From: Gnetum montanum
Lineage: Eukaryota > Streptophyta > Gnetopsida > Gnetales > Gnetaceae
DNA: 64,000 nt
Direction: 5' to 3'
NCBI GenBank assembly: GCA_015680685.1
Contig: MNCI01036208.1
Span: forward strand, 446,698 to 510,697
Shown here: positions 21,439 through 32,839 of the stretch, piece after piece
Layout: the number at the start of each line of letters is the position of its first letter
How positions within the stretch are numbered: the first letter of the stretch is position 1
Program-made: the position numbers and the translations under genes
The notes under the pieces: model-generated
The model's database searches: none
Told to the model about the DNA's origin: nothing
Seen by the model: the letters and a program-made list of their open reading frames with translations, nothing else

Positions 21439-22761
21439 TCAGTAGGGATGATGGTCTCCCCCACGATTGGGTGGAAAGGAGGAGACACAAAAAATGGAGC
21501 ATGGGTGAATGGTTGATGACGAGGTGGTGGCATTGGTTGTGTGGAGCTCATGGAAAGGTTTTAGTTGTTGGTGGTTGACTAATTGTGTTCTAGTGGGATC
21601 CCTAGGTTTGTGGATGAGCAAGGCCCCAGATGGGAAGGTTTCGGAGACAATATAAGGTCCCTCCCATAGTGTTTGAAACTTTGTCGGTTGGGATACATGT
21701 GAGGGGTTCCAATACAATACCTTGTCTCCACATTGAAATGTAACCTTTTGAATCCTAAGATCATGTCGTTTCTTGTTATAGGCCTTGTGAGTTTCATTTG
21801 AAAATAGGGCCACTAATTGGTTCTCATCTAGGACACTTAAATTGATTAATCATTCGCGTTCTGCTAGCGGTAGGTCAAGGCTGAGGTCACTAGCTATGGA
21901 TAGTATCTAGAGTTCTGCTTGGATTAGAAGTATTGACAACTTTTCGTACACTAACTCATAGGGAGAGTACTCGATAGGAAGTTTCCAAGTGGAGTGATAA
22001 GTCCATAGGGCATCATTGAGCTTGGTACTCCAATCCCTCCCGTATTTGCTAATGGTTTAGGTAAGGATCTTGGTGATCTCCCTATTGGGGACTTTGGCCT
22101 GCCCGTTGGCTTGGGGGTGATAGGGTGTTGTGAATTTATGTGTTACCCCTAAGTGTTGCATGAGTTTCCGAAAAGTGACACCCATGAAGTGAGTTCCATT
22201 GTAAGAAATGAGTGCGTGTGGCACTCCAAACCTGGTAATGATTTGTTTCTGGACAAATCGTGCGGTGGTGTTGGAAGAACAATTGATGACGGCTGACTCT
22301 TCTGCCCACTTTGTACAGTAGTCCACCGCCATGATGATGTATGTCTTTTTTTTTGACAAGGGGGTGACGGGCCCCATGAAGTTGATACCCCAGATGTCGA
22401 AGGGCTCTAGTGGCTGGATCCACTATTGAGGTCCCTCCAACTATGCCATCATCCCACCATCTCTTTGGCATTGTTCGCAAGAGCGGGTGAACCATTGTGC
22501 ATCCTTGAAAAGTGTAGGCTAGTAATACCCTACAAGTAAGATTTTAATGGCCATTCAACATCTAGCATAATGGCCCCCACAAGGGCCCTCATGAGCATTT
22601 TGAAGGATGCGCAGTGTATCATCAGTAGGGACACACCATCGAACCAAGCCATCTATGCACACCTTATAGAGGTGGCCATTGATTTCCATGAAACGCTTGG
22701 CCTTATGGAGAAACTGTTGTTTTTGCTGATGGTTCCATTCCTTTGGTAGCTCCTGGGTCAT
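21439..22761 (-). pseudogene. Integrase of copy B, catalytically dead
   Basis: Minus strand. It begins with a zinc-binding HHCC domain: HEGPCGGHYARC near 22590, SCEQCQRDGG near 22475. The core domain follows, then GDKVLYWNPSHVSQP and a GPY-like WEGPYIVSETF near 21660. Catalytic DDE positions are all changed: WGINFMGP has Asn for Asp, ISYNGTHF has Tyr for Asp, and NGQAKVPNREI has Lys for Glu. Integration by this copy is therefore impossible, although the TSD shows the ancestor integrated normally. Only a few stops interrupt the reading. Confidence 0.92.
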
Positions 22762-22869
22762 AAGGTAGGTGAGGATATAGTTGAACCAAAGAGATTCCTT
22801 GGGTGCTTGAGGATCAACGGTGCATGTGAAGAGGAGTTCATCTGGAAACTAATCGAATAAGGGCTCCTC

Positions 22870-24370
22870 CTCTTCTACATCATCCCATTGTAACTGAGAT
22901 AAGTGGTTAGCGACCACATTATCAGTTCCCTTTCGATCTACCATGGTATGATCAAAATCCTAAAGAATTACTAGCCACCAGATTATGTGGGGGCTCACCG
23001 TTGGTTTGTTCATCAAGAATCGGATAGCACTGTGGTTAGTGTGCACAAACACCTCGTATCCAAGCACATAGTGCCAGAATTTGTCCAAGGTGAATGCCAC
23101 CGCCATCAATTCCTTCTCGGCAGTGGTATAGTTTAGCTATGCACCCACAATGCTACAACTTGCACAATGGATATAATACAAACATTTTTGGTCATCACAC
23201 TATGTAAGCATGACTCCCAAGGGGTAGTTGGAGGCATCCATCATAATGTGAAAGGGTCTAGACCAATCAAGTGCCCATAGAACCGGAGCTTCTACGAGTT
23301 CCCATTTCAGCTCTTGGAATGCAGACTCGCATTCCTTGGTCCAAATGAATTGAGCATCCTTCTTTGTAATTTCTACCAACGACCGGGTGATCTTTAAGAA
23401 GCGTTCAATGAAACGCCGATAGTGACCACTGTGTCCAAGGAATGACTGCACATCTTTGACATTACTTGGCTAGTGGGTGATTCCTTAAATGACCCTGATC
23501 TTTTTAGGGTCTATGCTGATCCTTGTCGATGAGATGCGATGTCCTAGCACAATGCCCTCTTGAACCATCAAATGGATATTTTGCTAATTGAGCCGTAGAT
23601 TGGTGTCTACACACCTCTTTAGAACCTTCTCTAGATGGTCCAATGCTTGCTCAAACATGGCCCCATAGGTGAAGAAGTCATCCATGAAGACTTCTATACC
23701 ATTGCCTATTTGTTGCTGGAAGATTCTTAGGATGAGGTGTTGGAATGTCGCAGGTGCATTGCATAGGTCAAAGGGCATATTCTTATATGCAAAAGTCCCC
23801 CATGGACTCATGAAACTAGTTTTGGCCTGGTCCTCTAGTGCTATTTGGATTTGGTTATAACCACTATAACCATCTAAAAAACTATAGTATTAGTGTCCTG
23901 TGATGGTGTCCAACACCTAGTCCACAAATGGGAGTAGGAAGTGGTTCTTGAAGGTTACCATGTTGAGCAACCAAAAATCAATATAGACCCTTCACTTGCC
24001 ATCTTTCTTGGGTACGATAAAGAGTGGGCTAACTCATTCACTATCGACGATAGAATAGATGAATCCAGCCTTAAGAAATTATTTGATTTCATCTTTTACG
24101 ATCTACTTCAATTTGGGATTCAACCATCTTTGTGGATATCATCATGGCTTCATGGAAGTGTCAAGGTAGATCTGGTGCTGGCAGACCTCCAATCAACTCA
24201 AGATAGGACCATGCGAATGCAGCAACCCATTTGTTTACCGTCACTAGCAATTTATTTTTCTATTCAGGATCAAGAGTAGCATTGATAATTACCAGCTTGC
24301 CATTTTGCAAGAATGCATATTCCAAGTGAGCCGGTAAAGAATTTTTCTCCAGGGGACCTTGTTTGAAGCT
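22870..24370 (-). pseudogene. Reverse transcriptase and RNase H of copy B
   Basis: Minus strand. RT fingers and palm are seen at 24030-23590: PLFIVPKKDGK, FLDGYSGYNQIQIALEDQAK, PFDLCNAPATFQ, then the catalytic VFMDDFFTYG near 23690. FMDD in place of YVDD is characteristic of Athila. The connection domain SFLGHSGHYRRFI (23440) leads to RNase H with HIMMDASNYPLGVMLT (23230), TTAEKELMAVAF (23120) and DNVVANHLSQL (22900). Stops are few and mostly TAG or TAA at former Gln codons. Confidence 0.92.
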
Positions 24371-24699
24371 CTTAGGGATTTGTAGCATTCCCTAGTCATC
24401 TTGGTCATCAACAGTGGAGATCTGTTGATGAATCTCCGCCATCTCATCCATGTTATCAACATAGGCTTGCACTAGCCCCTCAGATGGTTCCATGCACAAT
24501 GTGCTGCTATTAGGATTAGCTGTCAGCCACTGGGTGCCCTCTTGGTTAGTGGCTGCTACGTACAGGCACTATTGAATAGGTGATTCCTCGGTACACCTAC
24601 TACATGCTTGAATGGATATCTGGTTAGCATACCATAACTGCTACACATAGTTGCACCCTGAGTCACTATATGTGATGCATGGAACTCTTTTCTTCTCAA

Positions 24700-25110
24700 T
24701 CTTCCCAAAAGGATTTTCCTTTGAAATTTCCAAGGATAGATCTCGGAGTCCTAGTCGTGCATCCACCGTGCTTAGCTAGGCTCTTCCCATGATGATTGGA
24801 AAGTTTCCCTTATAGTTCTCAACACGGATGACCAGGAAATCAATAGGATAGGACCACCCAAAAATAGTGGTCATAATGTCCTCCACCAAACCCAAGGGAA
24901 CGATGATGGATTGGTCTACTAACTCAAGCCAGATGTTGCTCTTCTTTAGCGGGGGTAGGTTCCAGTTCTTGTACATATCATGAGAGATCAAATTGACCCC
25001 TGACCCTGAGTCTAGAAGAGCTTTGCACAGCTCATTCCTGGCCACCTGAAGATAGATTAGGGGCTTTCCAGATCTGTCAGTTTTTGGGGAAGAGAACCTG
25101 CTTTGATCTA
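24700..25110 (-). pseudogene. Aspartic protease of copy B
   Basis: Minus strand. Active-site motif ALLDSGSGVNLISHDM lies near 25020-24970, followed by IIVPLGLVEDIM and a FLVIRVENYKGNFPIIMGRA segment, the typical Athila protease fold. It cleaves Gag-Pol in active elements. It is followed by a few stops before the RT begins. The same protein is recognisable in copy D (58777-59508). Confidence 0.9.
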
Positions 25111-25803
25111 GTCGGTCACGACATGTGTGAGCATAACCGTTTGGACATTGGAGTGCGATGGAGTAGAGGATTGCTCAGGCGATATGATGGTAGAGGCGTT
25201 GGTAGGTTTGGAGGCACTAGCCATAGGTGTAGGTGAAGGTGTGTTCAGATTATTGGGTCAAAAAAAAAAGATGTTTGTGTGGTTTGGGTTCTGGTCCACT
25301 CGATCGAGGTGCCAATTGTAAGTTAATAGCCCTCGTAGCATTTCATTGCTATGGCTATGGTGGTATTTCTCCCTGCATTGATGGAGAAAGTGGCAACTAA
25401 GTGGGATGGTGTGGAGGAGTGTAAGAAGAAGGTGACGGAGGGTAGAAGAGATGTGGATTTGTCCCCCTGGGTGATGGAGATGGATGTCTAAAATATTCAT
25501 GGGGTGGTAGTAACTAGGAAAGGCCGCATGATTGGAAGAGTCTCTTGGAGAGACCGGTTGCTGAACATAGTACCCATAAGGATCTGAGTGCTTGTAAGGG
25601 TACTACTACCTTGGAGGTGGCATCCCCCACACTTGTGGTTGCTGCCACTGTTCAAAGTATTCATACGGTTGCAGAGGCATTCCACTTGGATAATATCCTT
25701 GCTATTACTAGTGGAACCACCTGGAATTGCCTTGTGGATAAGGAAACCTTTGGGGTGTCTGCCGTTACGCCAAACAAGGGTTCAAGGCATACACCCCAGA
25801 CTC

Positions 25804-27580
25804 CTAAAGGTGTGACACCATAGGAAAACATCCCTTAGTATGTTCATATTGGCATATACCACATTCATCGTCCTCCTCAGTGTTAGAGTCTACAACCTGC
25901 TCTGCTATAGCAACTTTTCCCTTACCCTTATGTTGGGCACGTTTAGCTCCCTTCTTCCTACGCCGATCACAGTCACTACCTTGTTCTTTGGACTCTTCTA
26001 CAATTTTCAATACACTTTGGAATTTCTCATCCAAAGAGTCCCAAATTTTATCCACCTTTGCCAATATTTCTGATGTGAAATTTTGTAATGGAAAAGTCTT
26101 CCTATTCACTGCTGCTTCTAGTGGTGACTCATCCTCCTCATCACAAAATCAAACCTTCCTTTTTCTAAGGGAAGGGTCCCTGTTGAATTCTTCTGCACTC
26201 TCCTTTTTCCAAAGTTCTCCTTCTTCCTTGGCCACCTAATCAATGAGGCATTACAATTGATGGGCCCTTAGCTCTGACAGTCGTCCCTTGGCGTACACGG
26301 CAAGGGTCTTTCATGTTTCAAAACAGACCCCATCAATGATGTGGTGAAGTTATGCCTGCTGAGAGTGACCACGACCAAGGCACCGATGCAATAGTGAGTA
26401 ATACCTACTCATGGCAGCATCCAAGGGTTCATGATTCCCTTGTTTCCAACCTTGGATCTATCATCTCAGATTTGCCACTCTAGAGTACATTTGATATTTT
26501 TCATTGAAGATTTCAAGCATCGTACTCCATCTTATGATTGATTCCAGCTCCAAGGACCAGTACCGAATTTTAGCTTCTTTGATGAGTATGCGAGGGAATA
26601 GCTTCAACCGTTGCCAATAATTATCAATGTTTTGCAGGTATAGACGTCATGGAATGCCTGCAGGTGGATCTGTAGATCACAGTTGTATCCCCCTTCAAAT
26701 CTGGGGATGTTGTTCATATCAACTCACTTGATCTGGATATCCTTTATGTGCCTACTTGAAATGTCAACTACCTTTGCAATCTAGAGCATGCTCCAAGTAT
26801 CTAACAATGGCTCATCTGAATCATAGTCCTGTTGGGGACCATGATGTCTGTGACGATTTCGGCTACCCCTCCTTTCATGTTGACGAGCATCACACAATTG
26901 GTCGCATGCTTCCTCACATTGCCCCTTTTGAACCTGTTTACCACCATACTTTCTCTCCAGCCTTCCCTTGTTATGCTCAGAGCCTGAGCTGGAGGAAGGA
27001 GCAGGAGAGGGGGAGGATGGAGAAGAAGGAGAGGCATCGCCACCGCTCCAGCGAGATCTCCCCATCTACCCTGATGATGGCCTCGATCATCCAGCCTAGC
27101 CTTACTGCATGACCCTCCATCTCCTTGAGGATAGTGATCACTTGGAGGTTTGTTTTGAATGATTGACTGGATGAACTGCTGCCGCAAGGGAAGTTCGGTT
27201 GAATGGGTATCATGAAAGAAGGGATCCCCATCGTCTTACAGCCCTTGCAGGAATAAGGGGTTACTGAATTGTTTTCCCTTCTTCTATTCATATCTCTCTA
27301 CTTGTTACTAATATCTTATCTATTGAGCCTCCGTAGGAAAATAGTCCCGGTAGTCATGGTCCTCCATGACATACTCTGCCACCTAGTCTTGGATGCCCAA
27401 TCTACCCAGATTGGGCATCGTAGGAGTTGCTTGGTCGGGTGGTAGCAAGATGCTACCCTCCATGTCCCTTCATCGTAGGATGAATGTGAAATTAGGGACA
27501 TATTCATCAGAATGTTTGTACACCACTTGACATTCTTGCGGCACTGATGGTTCAAATACCTTTCTCCTGTGAGAAGACAT
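25804..27580 (-). pseudogene. Gag of copy B
   Basis: Minus strand from ATG at 27580 (MSSHRRKVFEPSVPQEC), a start shared with copy D (MSSSLHKS at 61922). A Ser/Arg/Pro-rich segment at 27060-26800 precedes the capsid-like retrotransposon Gag domain (PRFEGGYNCDLQIHLQAFHD, about 26700-26640; AFHD and the NPWMLP segment are typical). Near 25870 ECGICQYEHTKGCFP is a C-x2-C...H...C arrangement that may be a diverged zinc knuckle. Frameshifts and stops split it into at least three frames. Confidence 0.82.
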
Positions 27581-27727
27581 GTTGGACATGAGATGGTCCA
27601 TATAATCAGTGTACCTTACTATTTACTTAAATTCCCCTAGTGTGCGTGAATATTTCTACCCTAGGTCTATTCCAACGACTTAAATGATAATTTCACTAAG
27701 GTCAGATGACACATGTAAGACTAATAG

Positions 27728-27745
27728 TCCCCGGAAACGGTGCCA
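27728..27745 (-). promoter_or_regulatory. Primer binding site of copy B (tRNA-Asp-like)
   Basis: Minus strand TGGCACCGTTTCCGGGGA, one base inside the 5' LTR. It differs at two positions from the plant tRNA-Asp PBS TGGCGCCGTTGCCGGGGA. Confidence 0.85.
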
Positions 27746-27746
27746 A

Positions 27747-28644
27747 TGATGAGCAGCTAGGTACCCCTACGCCCAACCATACAAATCACGAGTGTTCACG
27801 CGCAACTTGATCGAAATTTGTAGACTGTAAGCACTTAACATACACTAGAATTCTAACCAGTGAAACCTTGGGTTAGAACAGTCATTGTCATCCTAATCTC
27901 ACTTATGAGGTTCTGTTTACGATGGTTAAGTGATACTAAGGCTAATGATTTTTATATCTTTTTAATTATATTTTCTGCAACTAATTATCTCAAAAAATAA
28001 GGATAAAATATTAATTAGTCTACAATTATCTTAATCTAAATCTTAACTACTCCTAACATAAGTATCTGGTCCCATCTTTCGAGCATGTTTTGAGCATCTC
28101 CTAACACTTCTGGGTTACCAGACATTAAGTGTCATCGAGCTTACCAAGTGTTTGGATTACATTCGAGATGGTCATACTTATGGCCTTACGAACTATGAAT
28201 GAACAATAGCGATTGAAATTATAATAATGAAAACATAAGTAATTAACAAGTAACTAATAAATCATAACATATTAAACTATTAAATGCATAAAATAACTAA
28301 GTCCAAATGCTGCAAGGATTTCTTGAATAGTTCATCTTTATTGTCATCATGCCAATGGGCTCAGATACATCAATGCTCGAATAAAGAGCCGATCACTTTT
28401 CTTACACCTGCTACGGACACTTGGAAAATGTTCTATCTCTTGCGGGAACAAACTGCAAGATCTTCGCTACAACTACTCAAAAAGATGCCTAAATGAGGCG
28501 GAAGGCCCTCTTATTTATAGGCTAGGAAAGGTGGCTGCGTAAACAGGGCCATGTCGACGCAGGGAGGCTACATTGACGGGCCTGCATCGACACGGTCGCA
28601 TATATGTGGCCCAATCGATGCATTGACTTAATGACACTTCATCA
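27747..28644 (-). repeat. 5' LTR of copy B
   Basis: 898 bp, TGATGAGCAG...ACTTCATCA on the plus strand. It pairs with 15460-16347. The TATA box is at 28512-28519, only 125 bp from the LTR 5' end, so U3 is very short and most of the LTR is R-U5. Confidence 0.95.
28512..28519 (-). promoter_or_regulatory. TATA box in 5' LTR of copy B
   Basis: TATAAATA on the minus strand in the context CTATAAATAAGAGGGCC. The upstream U3 contains GC-rich palindromic text. Confidence 0.65.
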
Positions 28645-28649
28645 CTTAC

Positions 28650-31123
28650 CATATGATGTGAAAATATTGAACTAGTCACTTTCTTTATCCACTTACGAAC
28701 CTTTGCATCATTCAAAACTAGTTTGCTTGATCGATGAGTGAGCCTATTGGAGGTGGAAGTAGGATCTCCAATTTTTGAAGCTCATCCCATCCTCTATCCT
28801 TGCTCTTTTGCTCTCCTTGATCTATTTCATTGAGGTTTAAACTAAATAGGTTAGAAAAAGAAGATAAACTTTCTCTATCCTCTTCATTCTCCTTAGATGA
28901 AATAAGTCATGTAAGAAATCCATTTTCTCCATGCTTATGCCTTTCTTTTGGCATTCTGAAGGTTGAATGTAATCTCTTAGCTTCCTTTTTCATTGCTCTT
29001 TTTTCATGAGTAACTTCTATAAAATAACTAAGTGTTAGTACCACATTACTTTTGAAAATGTTCAAACAAAAACATAAACTATGTCAATTACACTTAGTGG
29101 AATTTATTAGACTAATAAAAATTAATGAACTTATTCTTTCTTCCAGCTTCTCTTCAAAGACTTTAACTTGTAGGATCTTGGAAGAAATTTCTTTCTCCTC
29201 AATAAGAAATTTCCTCTTCCTTGATGCTCATTTTTTTTCTATAGTTCTAGAGGTATTTTACAAAATTCATTCCTTCTATGTTTCTTCATCTCTAATTATC
29301 TTCTTTTGAGGTTCCTCAATGCTTTCCTATATCGAGAATCTAACTGCTTCTTTGGTATTTAATGTTAACATAAAATGACCATTGCCACCATTGTTGTAAG
29401 TAAACATTAGACTCCCTAAGTGTTGCCATAGTAGGGGCATCAAGTCTACCTTTGAAGTAATATCTTCTTGTTTTTCCCCTCCTCGGGCAAATAACATTGT
29501 CACGGCTTTTATCCATCCATAATCGAAGCCAAAATCAAACATTTTTCTTACTATCTTCTTCTTAACTTTTTTGTCCTCCTAGGGTAGTTTCTTCATTTAT
29601 TCCACCACCCCTTGATAGATCACCAGTGCATAGTTGGCTATCCTTCCTTGGGTCATTGCGCCATACAGCCCATATAACCACATGGGGGCTAGCTCCCATT
29701 TCTAACCTGTCTTATTGTAAAATAGACTTTCAATGAATAAAGGGAATAACTTCTTTAAGTCTTCATTTGTTCCCTTATGCACATTAATGGTGTCTCTCTT
29801 TTCTGATCATACCCATTTTTCTATGACTTCTAGTTCTACTAAATCCAACTTGAAACTATTAATCTTTACTCTCCTATTTGGGATTCTCAACTAATACCTT
29901 AGTGTAGCCAAATGCCAAGTGATGACAACTTATTTCTTGTCTATACGTACAATAAAAACTATTTTCTCCATTAAATAGCTCTTTATTAACCCCACACTAG
30001 GGTAGAGATGCTTTAACCCCAAAGCACATAATCTCTACTCTATTGAACTTATTAAAATATCTTACTCCTTCTCCCTCAAATAGTCACAATTGAGCACTCT
30101 ACTCTTCACTATTGGACTTCACCTCAAATTCTTCAACTACTTATATAAAATTAGTAAACTTGGCATCATCTATGCTTATTTGAGCTACGAGTAAGCATGT
30201 CTTATTATTAGTATGTTTGTCTAACTTTAGAAAAGATAAGTATACAAAAATTAACTTTTTCTACTTACTCATTAGTCTTAGGATGACCCTTGACTGCTTC
30301 AACTAAGCATTATCTCCATGGACTTCATTCCACTTTTGATGAAGTCATCCTCAATTATTGTACTTGTTCCAAAACTTGTATTGTCTAAATCCCTTGTATT
30401 GCACATCAAAATGAGACATCCCATGAGATCTCCAATTTTGATGTTGGAAGAGATCCCATAACAAGTTTTGTAAAAATGCTAGGTGATTTGGACTCTACAT
30501 GTCCAAATCAACAAATCCACATAATAATGGGCTCTAAGTTAGTTTTAGCCAAAATAAGACTAAGTTTTCTCAACTCTTGAGCTTGTAACTCATCTCTCAA
30601 CAAAAATTTAAGAGGCTAGTGGATTGGACATATTCCTAGATGTCTAAGATCCAAGAACAATGATATATTGACACTAAATTTCTTATGTTCTCACCTTTTC
30701 CACAAATTTTCCAAGCATTGTCTATACACCAAGATGTCCTTGGATAACTCCTCAATCTTTGATCTTTTCTCGAAGGTGATTTCTATGAGCTTTGCATAGA
30801 ATTTTGGTAGCATTTCTTTCAAGGCTCATAGAATAACTTCTTCACCCAAGCTTTTCTAGATCACCACATGGAAGTGGGTGATGTAGAACTTTAAAAAGTT
30901 TGTAGCCCCTTGCATGCCCAAAGATTTGGTGGCATAAGCATGCTATTATCAAAGAGCAGCTTGCTTATAATGGGGCCTACTCTTCTTCGCTTATTCTCAA
31001 GGATATTCCTTTCATCCACGAAGATGAAAAACATAGGCTTAATAACAAGGAGCTTAGGTGCCACTACATCCCTTAAAAAAACATTAAATAGTTTAACATC
31101 AAAACCAATTTTTCGTGTTAACA
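28650..31123 (-). pseudogene. Unknown multi-exon locus, central exons
   Basis: Minus strand. Exon 2 starts at 31123, right after acceptor GTTGTAG, and continues in frame from exon 1 (LTRKIGFDVKLFNVFLRDVV...). After a frameshift near 30890, coding-like text continues: LPKFYAKLIEITFEKRSK (30800), FEVKSNSEE and VEIMCFGVKASLP (30110-30010), YNNGGNGHFMLTLNTKE (29400), EEKEISSKILQVKVFEEKLEE (29190), and DRGWDELQKLEILLPPPIG (28790). Possible small introns are near 30260 (donor GA|GTAAGT) and 29090-29025. The last exon ends ATG|GTAAG at 28650, where copy B is inserted. Many stops are TAG, TAA or TGA where Gln or Arg codons fit. No family recognised. Confidence 0.55.
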
Positions 31124-32187
31124 CTACAACTTAATGATAACATCAAAATATACTGAGTTTATGTTAGGTTCATGTTCAAATTTCCCTTTGATTGTCAAAG
31201 TGATACATCGAAACTTAGTCATCAAACTTTGACATTTTACATTAAAACATACTTATTGTAGGACATTGTTTTATGCTTTTCAATACTTAGATATTTGGCA
31301 AAAACATTAACATGTTGAAATTTCCATGTTGTGTTTGCTAAAACCCCCAAAAATCACATTTTTTTCTAAAATTTGCAAAAACGATTATGAATTTGGCCAT
31401 GAAAACATTGATTTAGCTACATTTCTACTTGTAAAACTTAATACATATACTAAATTTGGATTAAACAAACTAAAATTACAAGATTGTCTACCCTAGTATT
31501 ATTGTTCAATGCACTATAGCAATGACATGGCAAACCATGATTTCTCTTAAACTATGTATCAAACTTGCTAAAAATCCTTGATGCATTTTGTATATATTAT
31601 TTACAAACTAAGAAAAATATCCACATGCATGAAGTTTCTAGAAACACAACTATCATAACCTAGAATTTATAAGGGTTTAGTTATTTAATTTAACTTATGT
31701 GATTAAATCTTTAATGTTGTTATATGCACTTCAATGGATTAGCTCTAATTTTCTTGGTTAAATTAAAGGATAAAAATACTATTGTTAATGTTATTATTAT
31801 TTTCCTATGTAAGAGAATGTCATTTGCTTGCTAGGATGTTTGTTAAAGTTTTATATCCTTTGTTTCACTACTATTAGAGCTTAATCATAAATCTACTAAA
31901 TATATTTTATGATTAAATATTGAGATCCAATTATTCCAGGAAGTTTTTCTTTTATTAGTTATAATGCATTTATAAGTATTTAGCTATGTTGATTTTATTC
32001 TCTAACATTGTAAGTTCAAGTTCTAAACTTCTCTAAGACTACTAAGCAGCATTGAATCCAAACCTAGCATTACTTTTAGCTAGTAAAATCACTTTAAAAT
32101 CCAAAAATCTAAAACAACCATTACAAAAAACTAAAGAAACAATGTCAAAATTCACAAAAATTCCTAACTAAGGTTTGGATAACTTAC
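31124..32187 (-). other. Intron 1 of the unknown multi-exon locus
   Basis: 1,064 nt bounded on the minus strand by donor CAAAT|GTAAGT (32187) and acceptor GTTGTAG (31124). It is AT-rich with no coding frame. Joining the flanking exons completes a split Leu codon and keeps an open frame, which supports the intron call. Confidence 0.6.
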
Positions 32188-32395
32188 ATTTGAGCTTTGG
32201 GAGGAAGTGAGTAGGGTTAAGAAAGTCCCATACTACTATTGGATCCATCTCTGGTTCCCTATTTGCTACTACTACCACTTTTCATCTTTCTCCTTGTTGC
32301 CTAGCTTCATTATCACTTTTGCTCTACTCTTGCATCGATTCTTAACTTGTTCTGGTGCAAATAAAAGCTTTGGTACCAAAACCTTTCCTTTCCAT
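32188..32395 (-). pseudogene. Unknown multi-exon locus, exon 1
   Basis: Minus strand from ATG at 32395: MERKGFGTKAFICTRTS, then a hydrophilic segment with three in-frame stops (TAA, TAG, TGA), a KVVVVANREPEMDPIVVWDF block and LNPTHFLPKLK before the donor. 208 nt, ending in phase 1. It lies only 450 bp from a Tat-lineage pol that starts on the opposite strand. Confidence 0.5.
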
Positions 32396-32839
32396 TACTT
32401 TTATAACTTAGAAATAACACACACTCTAGGACTTTCAACATTTGAGATATTTTGATTTCACTTAACTTAGCTTTTAATGTCCTCTCTTTTAGATGGAAAA
32501 TCTAACCTTTTGATTCTACTCTAGGTGAATATGGCTACATTTTTGGAATCTATACTTTAACCTTTGAGTTTGAGTCACTCTGAAAGTTGGGTATGTAAGA
32601 CTCTTGATTCTTCTTTTCTTAATTTAACATCAAGTTCAACTTCTCTTATATCCTCTTTAGACATCACAGAGGTTGAGCTTTTTCAACAATCAGACCTCTC
32701 CTTTCTTAATTAAGAGTCTCTTTTAACAAATTATCACTTGCTTGATGTACTAGTACTAAGCTATAGGGGTAAATAGAAGACTCTTCAGCTTATAGCCCTT
32801 CTTTTTCAAAACCTTCAGGAAGCTATCCAATCAACCACA

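Larger units (their letters stand above)
15460..28644 (-). mobile_element. Athila-like Ty3/gypsy retrotransposon, complete copy B
   Basis: A 13,185 bp element, transcribed on the minus strand. LTRs are 27747-28644 (5') and 15460-16347 (3'), both TG...CA. The TSD is CTTAC at 15455-15459 and 28645-28649. By eye the LTRs differ at roughly 6-12% of sites, mostly transitions, so the insertion is old. The order on the minus strand is PBS (tRNA-Asp-like), gag, protease, RT, RNase H, integrase, a spacer of about 1.8 kb, a coiled-coil ORF, then PPT. The FMDD motif in RT, the DSGSGVNLIS protease and the tRNA-Asp PBS all point to the Athila lineage. Confidence 0.95.

Noticed and set aside
26756-27291. 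Overlapping ORFs on both strands in the gag region of copy B
   Set aside because: They are shadows of the Ser/Arg/Pro-rich part of gag on the minus strand. Only the frame matching copy D is supported.
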